NCBI RefSeq assembly: GCF_025791835.1
Contig: NZ_JAOXLP010000008.1
Span: forward strand, 91,658-155,657
DNA from: Roseomonas xinghualingensis
GTDB lineage: Bacteria; Pseudomonadota; Alphaproteobacteria; Acetobacterales; Acetobacteraceae
Direction: 5' to 3'
Length of the DNA: 64,000 nt
How positions within the stretch are numbered: the stretch's first letter is position 1; every line of letters starts with the position of its first letter. The notes under the pieces are model-generated. The model worked only from the letters and a program-made list of their open reading frames with translations, made no database searches and had not been told where the DNA came from. The position numbers and the translations under genes were made by a program. Positions 42,940 to 51,545 of the stretch are shown one piece after another.

Positions 42940-44048
42940 TCCAGCATCAGCCCGAAGGGAACGGGCGTGATCGCGCCGCCCAGCGGCAGGCCGGAGGAGA
43001 TGAAGCCGAAAACCTTGCCCATCTGTCCCGGGGGCGCCGCGTTCTTCACCATCACGTCGCGCGGGGTGCGTGAGGCGCCCAGCGCCGTTCCCGCCGCCAG
43101 CGCCACCACGGGCAGCAGCCCATCCGGCAGCGGCATCAGCCCCATCGCCAGGAAGAGGATGATCGAAACCGCCGTCAACGCGGCGATGAAAGTGAAGTGC
43201 CTGCTGTAGCGGTCCGCATACCAGCCACCGATCAGCACGCCGCCGGTGGCGCCGGCGACATAGCCGGTGAGGGCGAGGGAGCCCACGGCCAGGGGCGTGC
43301 TCCAGAGGCTGTCGAGCGTGGCGATGAGGAAGGACTGAATCCCCGATGTCGCCATGGAGGAGAGAAGGAAGAAGGTGAAGAACATGAGCATGGTGCGGGA
43401 GAGCAGCACCTGCCGCCCGACCGGAGCGCCGCGATCCTTCGGCTTCGCCTGATCCTGCAGGATGCGCGACTGCAGCAGGATGGCCGCCACCACTGGCACA
43501 CCGAACAGCCCCGCCACCAGCAGTGCCGGCCGCCAGCCGATGCCCAGGGTCTGCGTCATCAGCCCGATCGCCAGGGGCGCCGCCATGAAGCCGAGATTGC
43601 CGGTGAAGGTGTGCATGGCAAAGGCGCGGCCCATGCGGCGTCCATCGATGCTGCTGCCGAGGATCGCGTAATCGGCTGGGTGGATCACCGAATTGCCGAT
43701 GCCCGAGAAGACGGCGAGGACAAGGATCACCCAGAAATTGGGCGCGAAGGACATGGCGGCGATGGAAAGGGCCATCAGCAGCGATCCGCCGATCAGGAAG
43801 GGCCGCGCGCCGTGGCGGTCCACCAGGAAGCCCACCGGCGTCTGCAGCAGCGCCGTCACCGCCGACATCAGGGCGACCGAGAGACCCAGCACGGCGTAGG
43901 AAACGCCGAACTCCTCCCGCCAAATGGGAAAGAGCGGCGCCAGGCAGAGCAGGTAGAAATGCGACAGGAAGTGATTCGTGCCGATCAGCCCGATGATCCG
44001 CCAGTCGCGGTTGGGAATGGCACTGCCAGGGGCGTCTTCTTGGACCAT
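42804..44048 (-). CDS. MFS transporter
   Basis: 414 residues with 12 membrane segments. Motif A is GFLVDRHGARPFLIGG; the fold and sequence (HFYLLCLAPLFPIWREEFGVSYAVLG, FSGIGNSVIHPADYAILGSSI) resemble the fosmidomycin-resistance (Fsr) branch of drug exporters. It probably exports the product of the neighbouring modification enzymes or a related compound; this is inference. It follows the LysR gene on the same strand by 65 bases and converges on the DegT-like gene, overlapping it. Confidence 0.88.
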   Translation of the reverse strand: MVQEDAPGSAIPNRDWRIIGLIGTNHFLSHFYLLCLAPLFPIWREEFGVSYAVLGLSVALMSAVTALLQTPVGFLVDRHGARPFLIGGSLLMALSIAAMSFAPNFWVILVLAVFSGIGNSVIHPADYAILGSSIDGRRMGRAFAMHTFTGNLGFMAAPLAIGLMTQTLGIGWRPALLVAGLFGVPVVAAILLQSRILQDQAKPKDRGAPVGRQVLLSRTMLMFFTFFLLSSMATSGIQSFLIATLDSLWSTPLAVGSLALTGYVAGATGGVLIGGWYADRYSRHFTFIAALTAVSIILFLAMGLMPLPDGLLPVVALAAGTALGASRTPRDVMVKNAAPPGQMGKVFGFISSGLPLGGAITPVPFGLMLDHGLPWLVLPTVALLLLGSLLCVGSARAEALRSAGKPSPSAVPAE

Positions 44049-44113
44049 GGGCCGGAAACTGCGCCCCGTTCCGTAAAGTGGTCAAATGCCGGTTTCGCGG
44101 GCGCCTGCCGCCT

Positions 44114-44980
44114 TCAGGCGGCGACCGACGTCGTCTGGCCTACCGTGTGGCGGATGGCCTCCACCAGTGGCCCGGCCAGGCGGGACAATCCGGCCAGATC
44201 GCCGAACACCGCCATGTCCGCCGGCTCCAGCGGTGGCAGGCCGCCCAGGGGCACCAGCCCTGCCGGCAAGCCGGAGGCCCCGATCACCGTCACCCCCAGC
44301 CCTGCCTGGGCCGCGGCTGCGACGCCGAGCAGGCTGGGCGAGGTATAGGTGATCTCGAAGTCCAGCCCGGCCCGGGCGAGGGCGGCCAGCGCCCGGTCAC
44401 GGAACATGCATCCCGCGGGCAGCATGGCCAGGGGCAGGGGCCGGGCCTCGGGCGGGGTCCAGCCCGGGGTCGCGGCCCAGATCACGGGCTCGGTCCAGAG
44501 AAGGACGCCCTCGCTCTCTCCGTCGCGCCGCTTGCCGAGGACGAGGTCCAGCGATCCCGCCTCCATCGCCTGACGCAACTCATGGGAGCGGCCCACCTCC
44601 ACCTCCAGATGGATACCGGGATGGGTCCGGGCAAAGCGGGCGAGCAGCGGAGCAAGGTTGCGTGGCACGAAATGGTCCGCCACCCCCAGGCGTAGTCGGC
44701 CGGAGACAGGAGGCGTGATGAGGCGCCGCACCGCCTCCTCGTTCAGCGCCAGCATCCGGCGGGCATAGGCGAGCAGGGTCTCGCCTTCGGACGTGAGGGC
44801 GACGCTGCGGCTGGTGCGCTCAAGCATGCGCTTGCCGAGAAGCTCTTCCAGCCGCCGGATCTTCAGGGAGATGGCCGATTGCGTCAGCCCCAGCGCCGGG
44901 GCCGCTGCGGTGAAGCCGCCGCGCTCCGCCACCTGCACGAAGCAGCGAAGCAGATCGAGATCGAGATCAGGGATGCGCAT
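44114..44980 (-). CDS. LysR-family transcriptional regulator
   Basis: 288 residues. The N-terminal helix-turn-helix (LLRCFVQVAERGGFTAAAPALGLTQSAISLKIRRLEELLG) starts like the LrhA/PecT branch (MRIPDLDLDLL). The effector domain runs from about residue 95 (LRLGVADHFVPRNLAPLLARFARTHP). It is transcribed toward the MFS gene and may control it. Confidence 0.9.
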   Translation of the reverse strand: MRIPDLDLDLLRCFVQVAERGGFTAAAPALGLTQSAISLKIRRLEELLGKRMLERTSRSVALTSEGETLLAYARRMLALNEEAVRRLITPPVSGRLRLGVADHFVPRNLAPLLARFARTHPGIHLEVEVGRSHELRQAMEAGSLDLVLGKRRDGESEGVLLWTEPVIWAATPGWTPPEARPLPLAMLPAGCMFRDRALAALARAGLDFEITYTSPSLLGVAAAAQAGLGVTVIGASGLPAGLVPLGGLPPLEPADMAVFGDLAGLSRLAGPLVEAIRHTVGQTTSVAA

Positions 44981-45042
44981 CAGGGGCCCGGGTTCAGAGG
45001 AACCCCAACAGGCTGACCCGCGCCCCTATGCCGGTCAATGAT

Positions 45043-45068
45043 GATCCGGCGGGGTTACCCGCCGGATC
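45043..45068 (-). terminator. Terminator of the DUF2076 gene
   Basis: Perfect 11-bp stem GATCCGGCGGG / CCCGCCGGATC with a four-base loop, 19 bases beyond the DUF2076 stop. A second hairpin (TGAGCC/GGCTCA, 45071-45090) overlaps the stop codon. Confidence 0.6.
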
Positions 45069-45087
45069 GATGAGCCGAATTGATGGC

Positions 45088-45867
45088 TCAGATTTCCTCG
45101 TCGAAGCCACCGCCGGCGTCGTCGAAGCCGCCACCGCTGGCATCGTTGTAGCCGGCCGCGTCATTGCCGCCCCAGCCGCCCTGGTTGGCTGCCGGCGAGG
45201 CGTCGCCCTGTGCCGCGCCCGGATCGGTCCAGGGGGAGGAAGATGGCGTGCTCACCGCCTCCTCGCCGAAGGAACCGGCCGCGCCGCCCACATCGGCCGC
45301 CGCGCTTGCCGCCTGGGCTCCGCCGCCCGAGAACATGCCCATCATCATGTTGCCCAGCACCATGCCGCCCGCGACGCCGGCGGCCGTGGTCAGCGCCGTG
45401 CCGAGGAAGCCGCTGCCGCGGCCCTGCTGCTGCATCATGGCCGGGTTCATCGCGCCCGGGGGCGGCTGGATCGGCTGCGGTCGGGGCGTCATCGGCATCT
45501 GGCGGTTGTTGCCGCCGCCGAACATGCCGCCGAACAGCCCACCACGGGACTGCTGGCTCGCCTGTGCCTGCGCCTGGGTGTTCTCCAGCTGCCACTCGAG
45601 CTCCTGGATGCGGTTCTGCGCCTGAACCAGGGCCGCTTCCTGCACGAAAGCGGTCTGAGTGATGCGGTAGCGCGCCTCCGGGTAGCGGGCGAACAGATCC
45701 ATGATCAGTCGATCCGCCTCGGGATCCACCGGAGGCAGATTCGGCGCGGCCTGGGTGCTGGGAACGCTGCGCGCGCCCCAGGGGCCGGTGGAGGTCGCGG
45801 CCGGCTGGGCGGCGCCTGCGACGCGCTCCACATAGCCGGTGATGATGCGGCGCTCTTCCTCGGTCAT
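45088..45867 (-). CDS. DUF2076 domain protein
   Basis: 259 residues. The N-terminal part has the family features: TEEERRIITGYVERV, DPEADRLIMDLFARYPEARYRITQTAFVQEAAL and a coiled coil around VQAQNRIQELEWQLENTQ. A Gly/Met/Gln-rich middle, a hydrophobic glycine-zipper-like stretch (GTALTTAAGVAGGMVLGNMMMGMF) and an acidic Gly/Asp-rich tail follow. It is thought to be envelope associated; no function is established. Start 45867 (MTEEERR) is chosen over 45930 because the family begins there. Confidence 0.85.
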   Translation of the reverse strand: MTEEERRIITGYVERVAGAAQPAATSTGPWGARSVPSTQAAPNLPPVDPEADRLIMDLFARYPEARYRITQTAFVQEAALVQAQNRIQELEWQLENTQAQAQASQQSRGGLFGGMFGGGNNRQMPMTPRPQPIQPPPGAMNPAMMQQQGRGSGFLGTALTTAAGVAGGMVLGNMMMGMFSGGGAQAASAAADVGGAAGSFGEEAVSTPSSSPWTDPGAAQGDASPAANQGGWGGNDAAGYNDASGGGFDDAGGGFDEEI

Positions 45868-45956
45868 GTCCCTCAAAGCTCCATGTTGTGAGCTGATGCC
45901 CACGACGCTGCGAAATGGCCTGTCCTGCAAAACCTTTCAAGATGTTAATCTGAAGG

Positions 45957-46394
45957 TCATGCGGGAACGCAGGAGGGAAGGCCCAGCCGCCCCCATTCTA
46001 TGGCCGGGCAGCGGTCCATCACGATGAGGATGCCAGCCGCCCGCGCCCGCTCCGCCGCCGAGTCGTCCCAGATGCCCAGCTGGAGCCAGATGGATTTCGC
46101 GCCCAGGCGAATCGCCTCGTCCACCACGTGGCCCGCATCCTCGCTGCGGCGGAACACATCCACCATGTCGAGCGGCCCGGCCTCCTCCAGCGTGGCGACG
46201 CCCGGCACGCCATGCACGGCCCGGCCGTTCAGCACGGGGTTCACCGGGGTGGCGTCGTAGCCCCGCTGCAGCAGGAAGCCGAACACCCCGTTGGAGGGAC
46301 GCCCTGGCTTGTCCGAGGCCCCCACCACCGCGATCCGGCGCGTCCGCAGCAGCAGGTCGCACACCTGATCATCCGTCAGACCGTCCCTGGCCAT
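45957..46394 (-). CDS. CoA-binding protein (YccU-like)
   Basis: 145 residues, a stand-alone CoA-binding Rossmann domain as in succinyl-CoA synthetase alpha: RRIAVVGASDKPGRPSNGV, GYDATPVNP, DMVDVFRRSEDAGHVVDEAI, IWLQLGIWDD and the closing IVMDRCPAIEW. Role in the cell is unknown. Start 46394 has an excellent AGGAGG; the open frame upstream to 46445 lacks support. Confidence 0.9.
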   Translation of the reverse strand: MARDGLTDDQVCDLLLRTRRIAVVGASDKPGRPSNGVFGFLLQRGYDATPVNPVLNGRAVHGVPGVATLEEAGPLDMVDVFRRSEDAGHVVDEAIRLGAKSIWLQLGIWDDSAAERARAAGILIVMDRCPAIEWGRLGLPSCVPA

Positions 46395-46535
46395 GTGGTT
46401 CCTCCTGCTTCGAATGGGAAATGGGGGCGGCGGCCCTTCGTGCACCAGTAACGCGGCGGATTGCCAACGAATGGGGCACCATTGGGGCCTGCGCCGCCTT
46501 TCGTGAGCCGCATGGCGCCGCTACACCTTCGGATC

Positions 46536-48209
46536 ATGCCCGTTTCCCGCTCGCTGACCGCCCCCGCGCTGCTTCTCGCCGCGCTCGTGACGATCCTGCT
46601 GTGGTGGTTTCCCAATCGCCAACAGGCCGGTGACGTTCCGATGGTGGCGGACCGCTTCAACAGTGTCTCCTTCGCCCCCTTCCGCGAGGGCCACAGCCCG
46701 TTGCGGAACACCTTCCCCACGGCCGGGCAGGTGGATGAGGACATCCGCCTCATTGCCCCGCGGGTCCGCGCCATCCGCAGCTATGCCAGCATCGAGGGCA
46801 GTTACGATGTGGCGGAGATTGCCGGCCGCCATGGCGTGAAGATGTGGAAGGGCGCCTGGCTGGGCCGCGACCTGCGCCAGAACGACCGCGAGATCGAGGC
46901 GCTGATCGCCACCGCCAACCGCCACCCCGATGTCGTGGAGCGCGTGGTGGTGGGCAATGAGGTGCTGCTGCGCCGGGACCTGCCGGTGGAGGAGCTGGCT
47001 CGGCAGCTCGACCGGGTGAAGGCCGCGGTGCGCCAGCCCGTCACCTATGCCGATGTGTGGGAGTTCTGGGCCCAGTTCCCGGAGCTCGCGAAGCATGTGG
47101 ACATCGTGACCATCCATATCCTGCCCTATTGGGAGGATGAGCCGCTGGGCGTGGATGTGGCCATGGCGCATGTGCGGGACGTCTATCGCCGCATGAAGGC
47201 GATGTTCCCGGACAAGCCCATCGCCATAGGCGAGATCGGTTGGCCCAGCGCCGGCCGCTGGCGCGAGGGCGCCATTCCCTCCCGCGTGGAGCAGGCGGTG
47301 TTCCTGCGGCGCTTCATCCAGCTCTCGCAGGAAGAGGGCTTCGACTACAACTTCATCGAGGCCTTCGATCAGGTCTGGAAATACCGCAACGAGGGCACGG
47401 TCGGCGCCGCCTGGGGCCTCTGGACAGCCGATCGCGAGCCCAAATTCGATCTTTCCGGTCCCGTGCGGGAGAACCCCTGGTGGGCCTGGTATGCGGGCGC
47501 GGCGCTGCTCCTGGGCGGCGCGATGTTCGCGGCTGCCATGCGCGCCTGGCCGGCTGCGGCTCTGTGGAAGCTGGCGCTGCTCGCCGCTGCCCTGGGCAAT
47601 GGGCTGGCCTATGCCTTCTGCGGCGGCTGGCCCTATGCCTTCGACGAGCATCTGAAGCTTGCCTTCGCGGTGAACATCCTCGGCCAGTCCCTGCTGGCGG
47701 CGCTGCTGCTGCGCCGTGTGGGCCAGCGCCTCACCGGCAGCCCGGTGGAGCCGGCGCGCAACGGCGCCCAGGCCAGCACGAATCTCCGCAGCATCTTCCG
47801 CGGCCGCTTCCGCTGGCGCGACTGGCGCGCCTTCGCCTTCGAGGACCTGCTCTTCCTCTTCACCGTCACGGCGGCGGTGCTGCAGATGATGCTGCTCTTC
47901 GATCCGCGCTACCGGGACTTCCCCTTCCCGACCTTTGCCGTGCCGCTGGTGGCGGTGATCGCCCGCGCGCTGCTCGGCGACCTGCCGCGCCGTGGCGGCG
48001 GCTGGGCGGAATGGCTGGCGGGCGGCGTGCTGCTGGGCTGCGCCATTGCCAGCGCGGTCGTCGAAGGGCCCCACAACCTCCAGGCCATGGGATGGAGCGC
48101 CTGCGCCATCGGGCTGGCGCTGCCGCCGCTCCTGCGGGTGCGGCCGTTCAGCCGGGAGGTGGTGCCGGCCGCCCGTGCTCGGACAGAAAGCGCAGCCCCA
48201 GTGGCGTGA
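46536..48209 (+). CDS. Membrane-anchored glycoside hydrolase family 17 (beta-1,3-glucan active) protein
   Basis: 557 residues. After an N-terminal membrane helix (ALLLAALVTILLWWFP) comes a periplasmic GH17 barrel with the acid/base Glu142 in VVVGNEVLLR and nucleophile Glu233 in AIGEIGWPSAG. The C-terminal half has about five or six further membrane helices. The arrangement resembles GH17 domains linked to beta-1,3 or cyclic beta-glucan synthesis (hydrolysis or transglycosylation of beta-1,3-glucan). No GT2 synthase is adjacent. The start is uncertain (46461, 46512 or 46536). The last 62 bases overlap a small minus-strand gene. Confidence 0.82.
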   Translation: MPVSRSLTAPALLLAALVTILLWWFPNRQQAGDVPMVADRFNSVSFAPFREGHSPLRNTFPTAGQVDEDIRLIAPRVRAIRSYASIEGSYDVAEIAGRHGVKMWKGAWLGRDLRQNDREIEALIATANRHPDVVERVVVGNEVLLRRDLPVEELARQLDRVKAAVRQPVTYADVWEFWAQFPELAKHVDIVTIHILPYWEDEPLGVDVAMAHVRDVYRRMKAMFPDKPIAIGEIGWPSAGRWREGAIPSRVEQAVFLRRFIQLSQEEGFDYNFIEAFDQVWKYRNEGTVGAAWGLWTADREPKFDLSGPVRENPWWAWYAGAALLLGGAMFAAAMRAWPAAALWKLALLAAALGNGLAYAFCGGWPYAFDEHLKLAFAVNILGQSLLAALLLRRVGQRLTGSPVEPARNGAQASTNLRSIFRGRFRWRDWRAFAFEDLLFLFTVTAAVLQMMLLFDPRYRDFPFPTFAVPLVAVIARALLGDLPRRGGGWAEWLAGGVLLGCAIASAVVEGPHNLQAMGWSACAIGLALPPLLRVRPFSREVVPAARARTESAAPVA

Positions 48210-48378
48210 CCCGCAGGGGTTCGGCCCGGAGGAGGAAGCCACGCTCGATGGCTTCCTCCCATACGGTGAGGCGCGGGCATGAGGTCCGCCACGCCTCCAT
48301 GGCCTCGGCATAGGAACGCGGCTGCTGCGCCGCCCATTCCACGAGGTCCAGGACCAGCGGTTCCATGACCTGGGACAT
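48148..48378 (-). CDS. Small conserved hypothetical protein, winged-helix-like
   Basis: 76 residues (MSQVMEPLVLDLVEWAA, then YAEAMEAWRTSCPRLTVWEEAIERGFL, VTPLGLRFLSEHGR). The sequence reads like a short winged helix, and the WRTSCPRLxVWEEA segment recurs, from memory, in small alpha- and betaproteobacterial proteins. Start 48378 has GGGAGG six bases upstream. The 3' 62 bases lie antisense to the end of the GH17 gene. Function unknown. Confidence 0.65.
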   Translation of the reverse strand: MSQVMEPLVLDLVEWAAQQPRSYAEAMEAWRTSCPRLTVWEEAIERGFLLRAEPLRVTPLGLRFLSEHGRPAPPPG

Positions 48379-48478
48379 GCGCGGCCTCCCATCGCCCTTC
48401 ATGGCGTCATGAGGACAATGGGAAGGGGCGGCCGGAATGCCCAGCCTTCCTGAAGGCCAACCCTCCTGAAGCTTGGCC

Positions 48479-49447
48479 TTATTGCGCGCGCAGCCCGCGC
48501 GCCTTCGCAATCTCGCCCCAGCGGCGGAACTCTTCCGGGAACAGGGCTGCGAAGCTGGCACGGTCCCGGGTGCCGGGCAGCACGCCAAAGCCGGCGATGC
48601 GCTCGCGCACAGCCGGATCGTCCATCGCCTCCGCCAACAGGGCGCCCATGCGCTCCACACCCTCGCGCGGCGTGCCGCTGGGGGCGAAAAGCGCCTGCCA
48701 GCCATCCACCTCCATGCCCGGCACGCCCGCCTCGGCAAGGGTGGGGATGTCGGGAAGCTCGGCAAGCCGCTCCGGCCCGGCCACAGCCAGGGCGCGAACC
48801 TTCCCGGCGCGGATATGGGGCAACAGGCTGGAAAGGGTGAGGAAGCCCATGCCGATATTGCCGTTCAGCAGGTCCGGCATCAGCACCCCCTCGCCTCGAT
48901 AGACCACGCTTTCGATCGGCGCGCCGGTACGCTGGCTGAACAGCTCGGCGGTCAGGTGCGAAAGGGTTCCGTAGCCCGAATTGGCGGCGGAGACCGCGCC
49001 GGGCCGTGCCTTGGCGGCCTCGATCAGCCCTTTGATGTCGCGAATAGGCGAGGAGGCGGGCACCACCGCCAGGAAGGGGGTGGAGCCGACCAGCCCCAGC
49101 GGCACGAAGTCCCGCACCACGTCATAGCCGACTGGGTTGGGCTGCAGATGCGGCGCGATCGTCATGCTGATGCTGCCGAAAAGCAGCGTGTGCCCGTCAT
49201 TCGCCTGCGCCGCCGCGGCGGTGCCGATGAGGCCGCCGGCGCCGGCGCGGTTCTCCACCACCACCGGCTGGCCGAGCTTCGGCGAGAAATATTCTCCCAG
49301 CATGCGCGCCAGGCCGTCGGCGGGACCACCAGCGGCGAAGGGAACGATGATGCGGACGGGCCGGTCGGGCCAGCCGGCGGCGAGCGCCGGACGAATGACG
49401 AGGCCGGCGGCACCCAGGGCCAGGGTGCCACGCCGAGTGATGTTCAT
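48479..49447 (-). CDS. Tripartite tricarboxylate transporter (Bug) substrate-binding protein
   Basis: 322-residue Bug-family periplasmic protein. The signal has twin arginines (TRRGTLALGAAGLV), then the family start WPDRPVRIIVPFAAGGPADGLAR, VENRAGAGGLIGTAAAAQ, and PDIPTLAEAGVPGMEVDGWQALFAP. It binds organic acids or amino-acid-like ligands. No TctA/TctB genes are adjacent, which is common for orphan Bug receptors. It follows the FAD-dependent oxidoreductase by 42 bases on the same strand, so both probably handle the same compound. Confidence 0.93.
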   Translation of the reverse strand: MNITRRGTLALGAAGLVIRPALAAGWPDRPVRIIVPFAAGGPADGLARMLGEYFSPKLGQPVVVENRAGAGGLIGTAAAAQANDGHTLLFGSISMTIAPHLQPNPVGYDVVRDFVPLGLVGSTPFLAVVPASSPIRDIKGLIEAAKARPGAVSAANSGYGTLSHLTAELFSQRTGAPIESVVYRGEGVLMPDLLNGNIGMGFLTLSSLLPHIRAGKVRALAVAGPERLAELPDIPTLAEAGVPGMEVDGWQALFAPSGTPREGVERMGALLAEAMDDPAVRERIAGFGVLPGTRDRASFAALFPEEFRRWGEIAKARGLRAQ

Positions 49448-49489
49448 GATGCTTCCTCCTGGGACTCTATTTGAATTCCGGAATGCGCT

Positions 49490-50782
49490 TCAGGGCAGGA
49501 TGGCGCCGTCCTGCCGGAGCCGTGCCTGGAGCCGGGCCAGATCCGTCTCCACCACCTGGGCATTGCCTTGCACGGATTGCGCGGCCGCCAGCCCCGCCGC
49601 TTGGCCGATCGCCATCACGATGGGCATGACGCGGATGGCCGCATGGGCCTTGTGGGTCGCCGAGATGCCGCGCCCTGCCACCAGCACATTGCCGAAGCCG
49701 CGCGGCACGAGGCTGCCGAAGGGGATGGCGTAGGCGTGGTCGGCCCCGAATTCCTCGAAATGCAATCCGGCGCCCTTGGGCGGGTGGATATCCATCGGAT
49801 AGGCGCCCCAGGCGATACGGTCGGGGAAGGGCGTGCCGGCATGCAGCTCCGCCTCGGTCAGCAGATGGCGCCCGGCCATGCGGCGGCTCTCCCGCACGCC
49901 CACCACGGGCGCGGTGGCGACGAGGCGCCCACCCGCGCAGCCCGGCACGCACTCGGCCAGGAAGGCGGCGGCGGCCAGGGCCTGACGCCGCCCTTCCACC
50001 TCGGCGGCGGAGAGGGCGAGGGGATCGGTGGCATCGAAGGCGAGGCGGCTGATGTTGAACCAGGCGTCGCGCGTGCCCTCGATCCGGCTGGCATGCAGCG
50101 CGGCGCGGGCGAGGCGGCCTTCCTCCACCCCCTTACGGGCAAGGGCAGCAAGCTCGGCGCCCGGAATGGCCTCGAAGGTCTCAAGGTCGATCGGGCCGAA
50201 GCGGAACATGGCGGTGGCGGGCTGCATGGATTGGCCTTCGCCCAGCGGCAGGAATTCCGCGCCCGCGCTGGCCAGCAGGTCTAGGTCGCCCGAGGCGTCG
50301 ATCACCACCTTCGCGCGGATCGCCCAGGGGCCGGCCTTGGTCAGGATCCGCACAGCGTTGATGGTCTCGCCCTGCCGGTCCACGCCGAGCAATGCGGAAT
50401 GGAACAGCAGCCGCACCCCGGCCTCGGCCGCCATGGTGTCCAGCACGGGCTTGAGCAGTTCCGGATCGTAGCAGACGCGGTCCATCCGGTGGCCGGTGGA
50501 CATGATGAAATGGCTATGCCCGTCGCTGCCGTCGATGACCTGGAGGCGTTGCACGATCTCCTCGGCGATACCGCCCACCATGCGGCGGCCCGAGCGTGTC
50601 TCCCAGCCGACGAACTGGCCTACGGCTGCGGCGGTGGCGGCGCCGCCGAGGAAGCCGAAGCGCTCCACCAGCAACACGTCGGCCCCGGCGCGGGCCGCCG
50701 CGATGGCGGCCACCGTGCCGGCCATTCCGCCGCCCACCACCAGGATATCGGCTTCGAGTGTCGTCACGTCCGAATTCACCAT
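49490..50782 (-). CDS. FAD-dependent oxidoreductase (FAD_oxidored family)
   Basis: 430 residues. The N-terminal Rossmann motif DILVVGGGMAGTVAAIAAARAG is followed by LLVERFGFLGGAATAAAVGQF, a pattern typical of the PF12831-like group. KVVIDASGDLDLLASAGAE and the C-terminal FAD contact NVLVAGRGISATHKAHAAIRVMP are also present. The substrate is unknown; the association with a Bug receptor gene suggests oxidation of an imported acid. Confidence 0.87.
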   Translation of the reverse strand: MVNSDVTTLEADILVVGGGMAGTVAAIAAARAGADVLLVERFGFLGGAATAAAVGQFVGWETRSGRRMVGGIAEEIVQRLQVIDGSDGHSHFIMSTGHRMDRVCYDPELLKPVLDTMAAEAGVRLLFHSALLGVDRQGETINAVRILTKAGPWAIRAKVVIDASGDLDLLASAGAEFLPLGEGQSMQPATAMFRFGPIDLETFEAIPGAELAALARKGVEEGRLARAALHASRIEGTRDAWFNISRLAFDATDPLALSAAEVEGRRQALAAAAFLAECVPGCAGGRLVATAPVVGVRESRRMAGRHLLTEAELHAGTPFPDRIAWGAYPMDIHPPKGAGLHFEEFGADHAYAIPFGSLVPRGFGNVLVAGRGISATHKAHAAIRVMPIVMAIGQAAGLAAAQSVQGNAQVVETDLARLQARLRQDGAILP

Positions 50783-50796
50783 GGACGCCGCCGGTA

Positions 50797-50816
50797 ACGC
50801 CCGCGAGAGCGGGCGT
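50797..50816. other. 8-bp hairpin with GAGA tetraloop
   Basis: ACGCCCGC / GCGGGCGT closing a GAGA (GNRA type) loop, 15 bases upstream of the FAD oxidoreductase ATG and in the region divergent from the DUF892 gene. It may be part of the oxidoreductase leader RNA. Confidence 0.35.
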
Positions 50817-50852
50817 CAACGCGAGCAGGGCCGCGTCGGGTGGCGCAAGGGC

Positions 50853-50877
50853 GCAACGGAGGTCCCCGCAGGGCGTT
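50853..50877 (+). promoter_or_regulatory. Candidate general-stress (EcfG-type) promoter of the DUF892 gene
   Basis: GCAAC, a 16-base spacer and CGTT, one mismatch from the GGAAC-N16/17-CGTT pattern of alphaproteobacterial EcfG sigma factors. It lies 72 bases before a stress-type ferritin-like gene. By-eye match only. Confidence 0.25.
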
Positions 50878-50948
50878 TCCAGGGACGGCGCCTACCGGGC
50901 TGCCTCTCCACCCGAACCCGGAAACCCCCACACAGGAAGGCGATCCCC

Positions 50949-51452
50949 ATGGGCCTCTTCTCGAAACCCATTAAGTCCCTGGACGACCTCTTCGTCCACA
51001 CGCTGCAGGACATGTACTACGCCGAGAACCGGATCACGAAGGCCTTGCCGAAGATGATCGACAAGGCGACGGATCCGCAGCTGAAGCAGGGCTTCGAGTT
51101 GCACCTGCAGGAGACACGCAACCAGATCACCCGGCTGGAGAAGGTCTTCCAGATGCACGGCCAGGCCGTGAAGGGCGTCACCTGTGCCGCCATGGACGGC
51201 ATCCTCGAGGAGGCCGAGGAGATCATGGGCGACGTGGAGGACAACGAGGTACTGGATGCCGCCATGCTCGCCTCCGCCCAGGCGGTCGAGCATTACGAGA
51301 TCACCCGCTACGGCACCCTCGTCGCCTTCGCCCGGCAACTGGGCCGCAACGACTGCGCCTCGGTGCTGGAGGAGACGCTGGCCGAGGAGAAGGCCACCGA
51401 TAAGAAATTGACCATGCTGGCCGAGAGCAAGCTCAATCGCGCGGCCGCCTGA
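50949..51452 (+). CDS. Ferritin-like DUF892 (YciE/YciF) protein
   Basis: 167 residues, a four-helix ferritin-like protein of the YciE/YciF group linked to stress response. Family start LDDLFVHTLQDMYYAENRITKALPKM, carboxylate-bearing helices with FELHLQETRNQITRLEKVF, MDGILEEAEEIM, AVEHYEITRYGTLVAFA and LEETLAEEKATDKKLTMLAE. The Glu/His pattern for a di-iron site is kept. Start 50949 has AGGAAGG upstream. Transcribed alone behind a possible EcfG promoter. Confidence 0.92.
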   Translation: MGLFSKPIKSLDDLFVHTLQDMYYAENRITKALPKMIDKATDPQLKQGFELHLQETRNQITRLEKVFQMHGQAVKGVTCAAMDGILEEAEEIMGDVEDNEVLDAAMLASAQAVEHYEITRYGTLVAFARQLGRNDCASVLEETLAEEKATDKKLTMLAESKLNRAAA

Positions 51453-51545
51453 CGCGTTATCCTTCTTGCCTCGGGCGATCCACCAGGGGCAAAGGGGCGC
51501 CGGCTTGAAATCCGCAGGGCGGGTGGAGGGTCGGCGCTTCCATGT

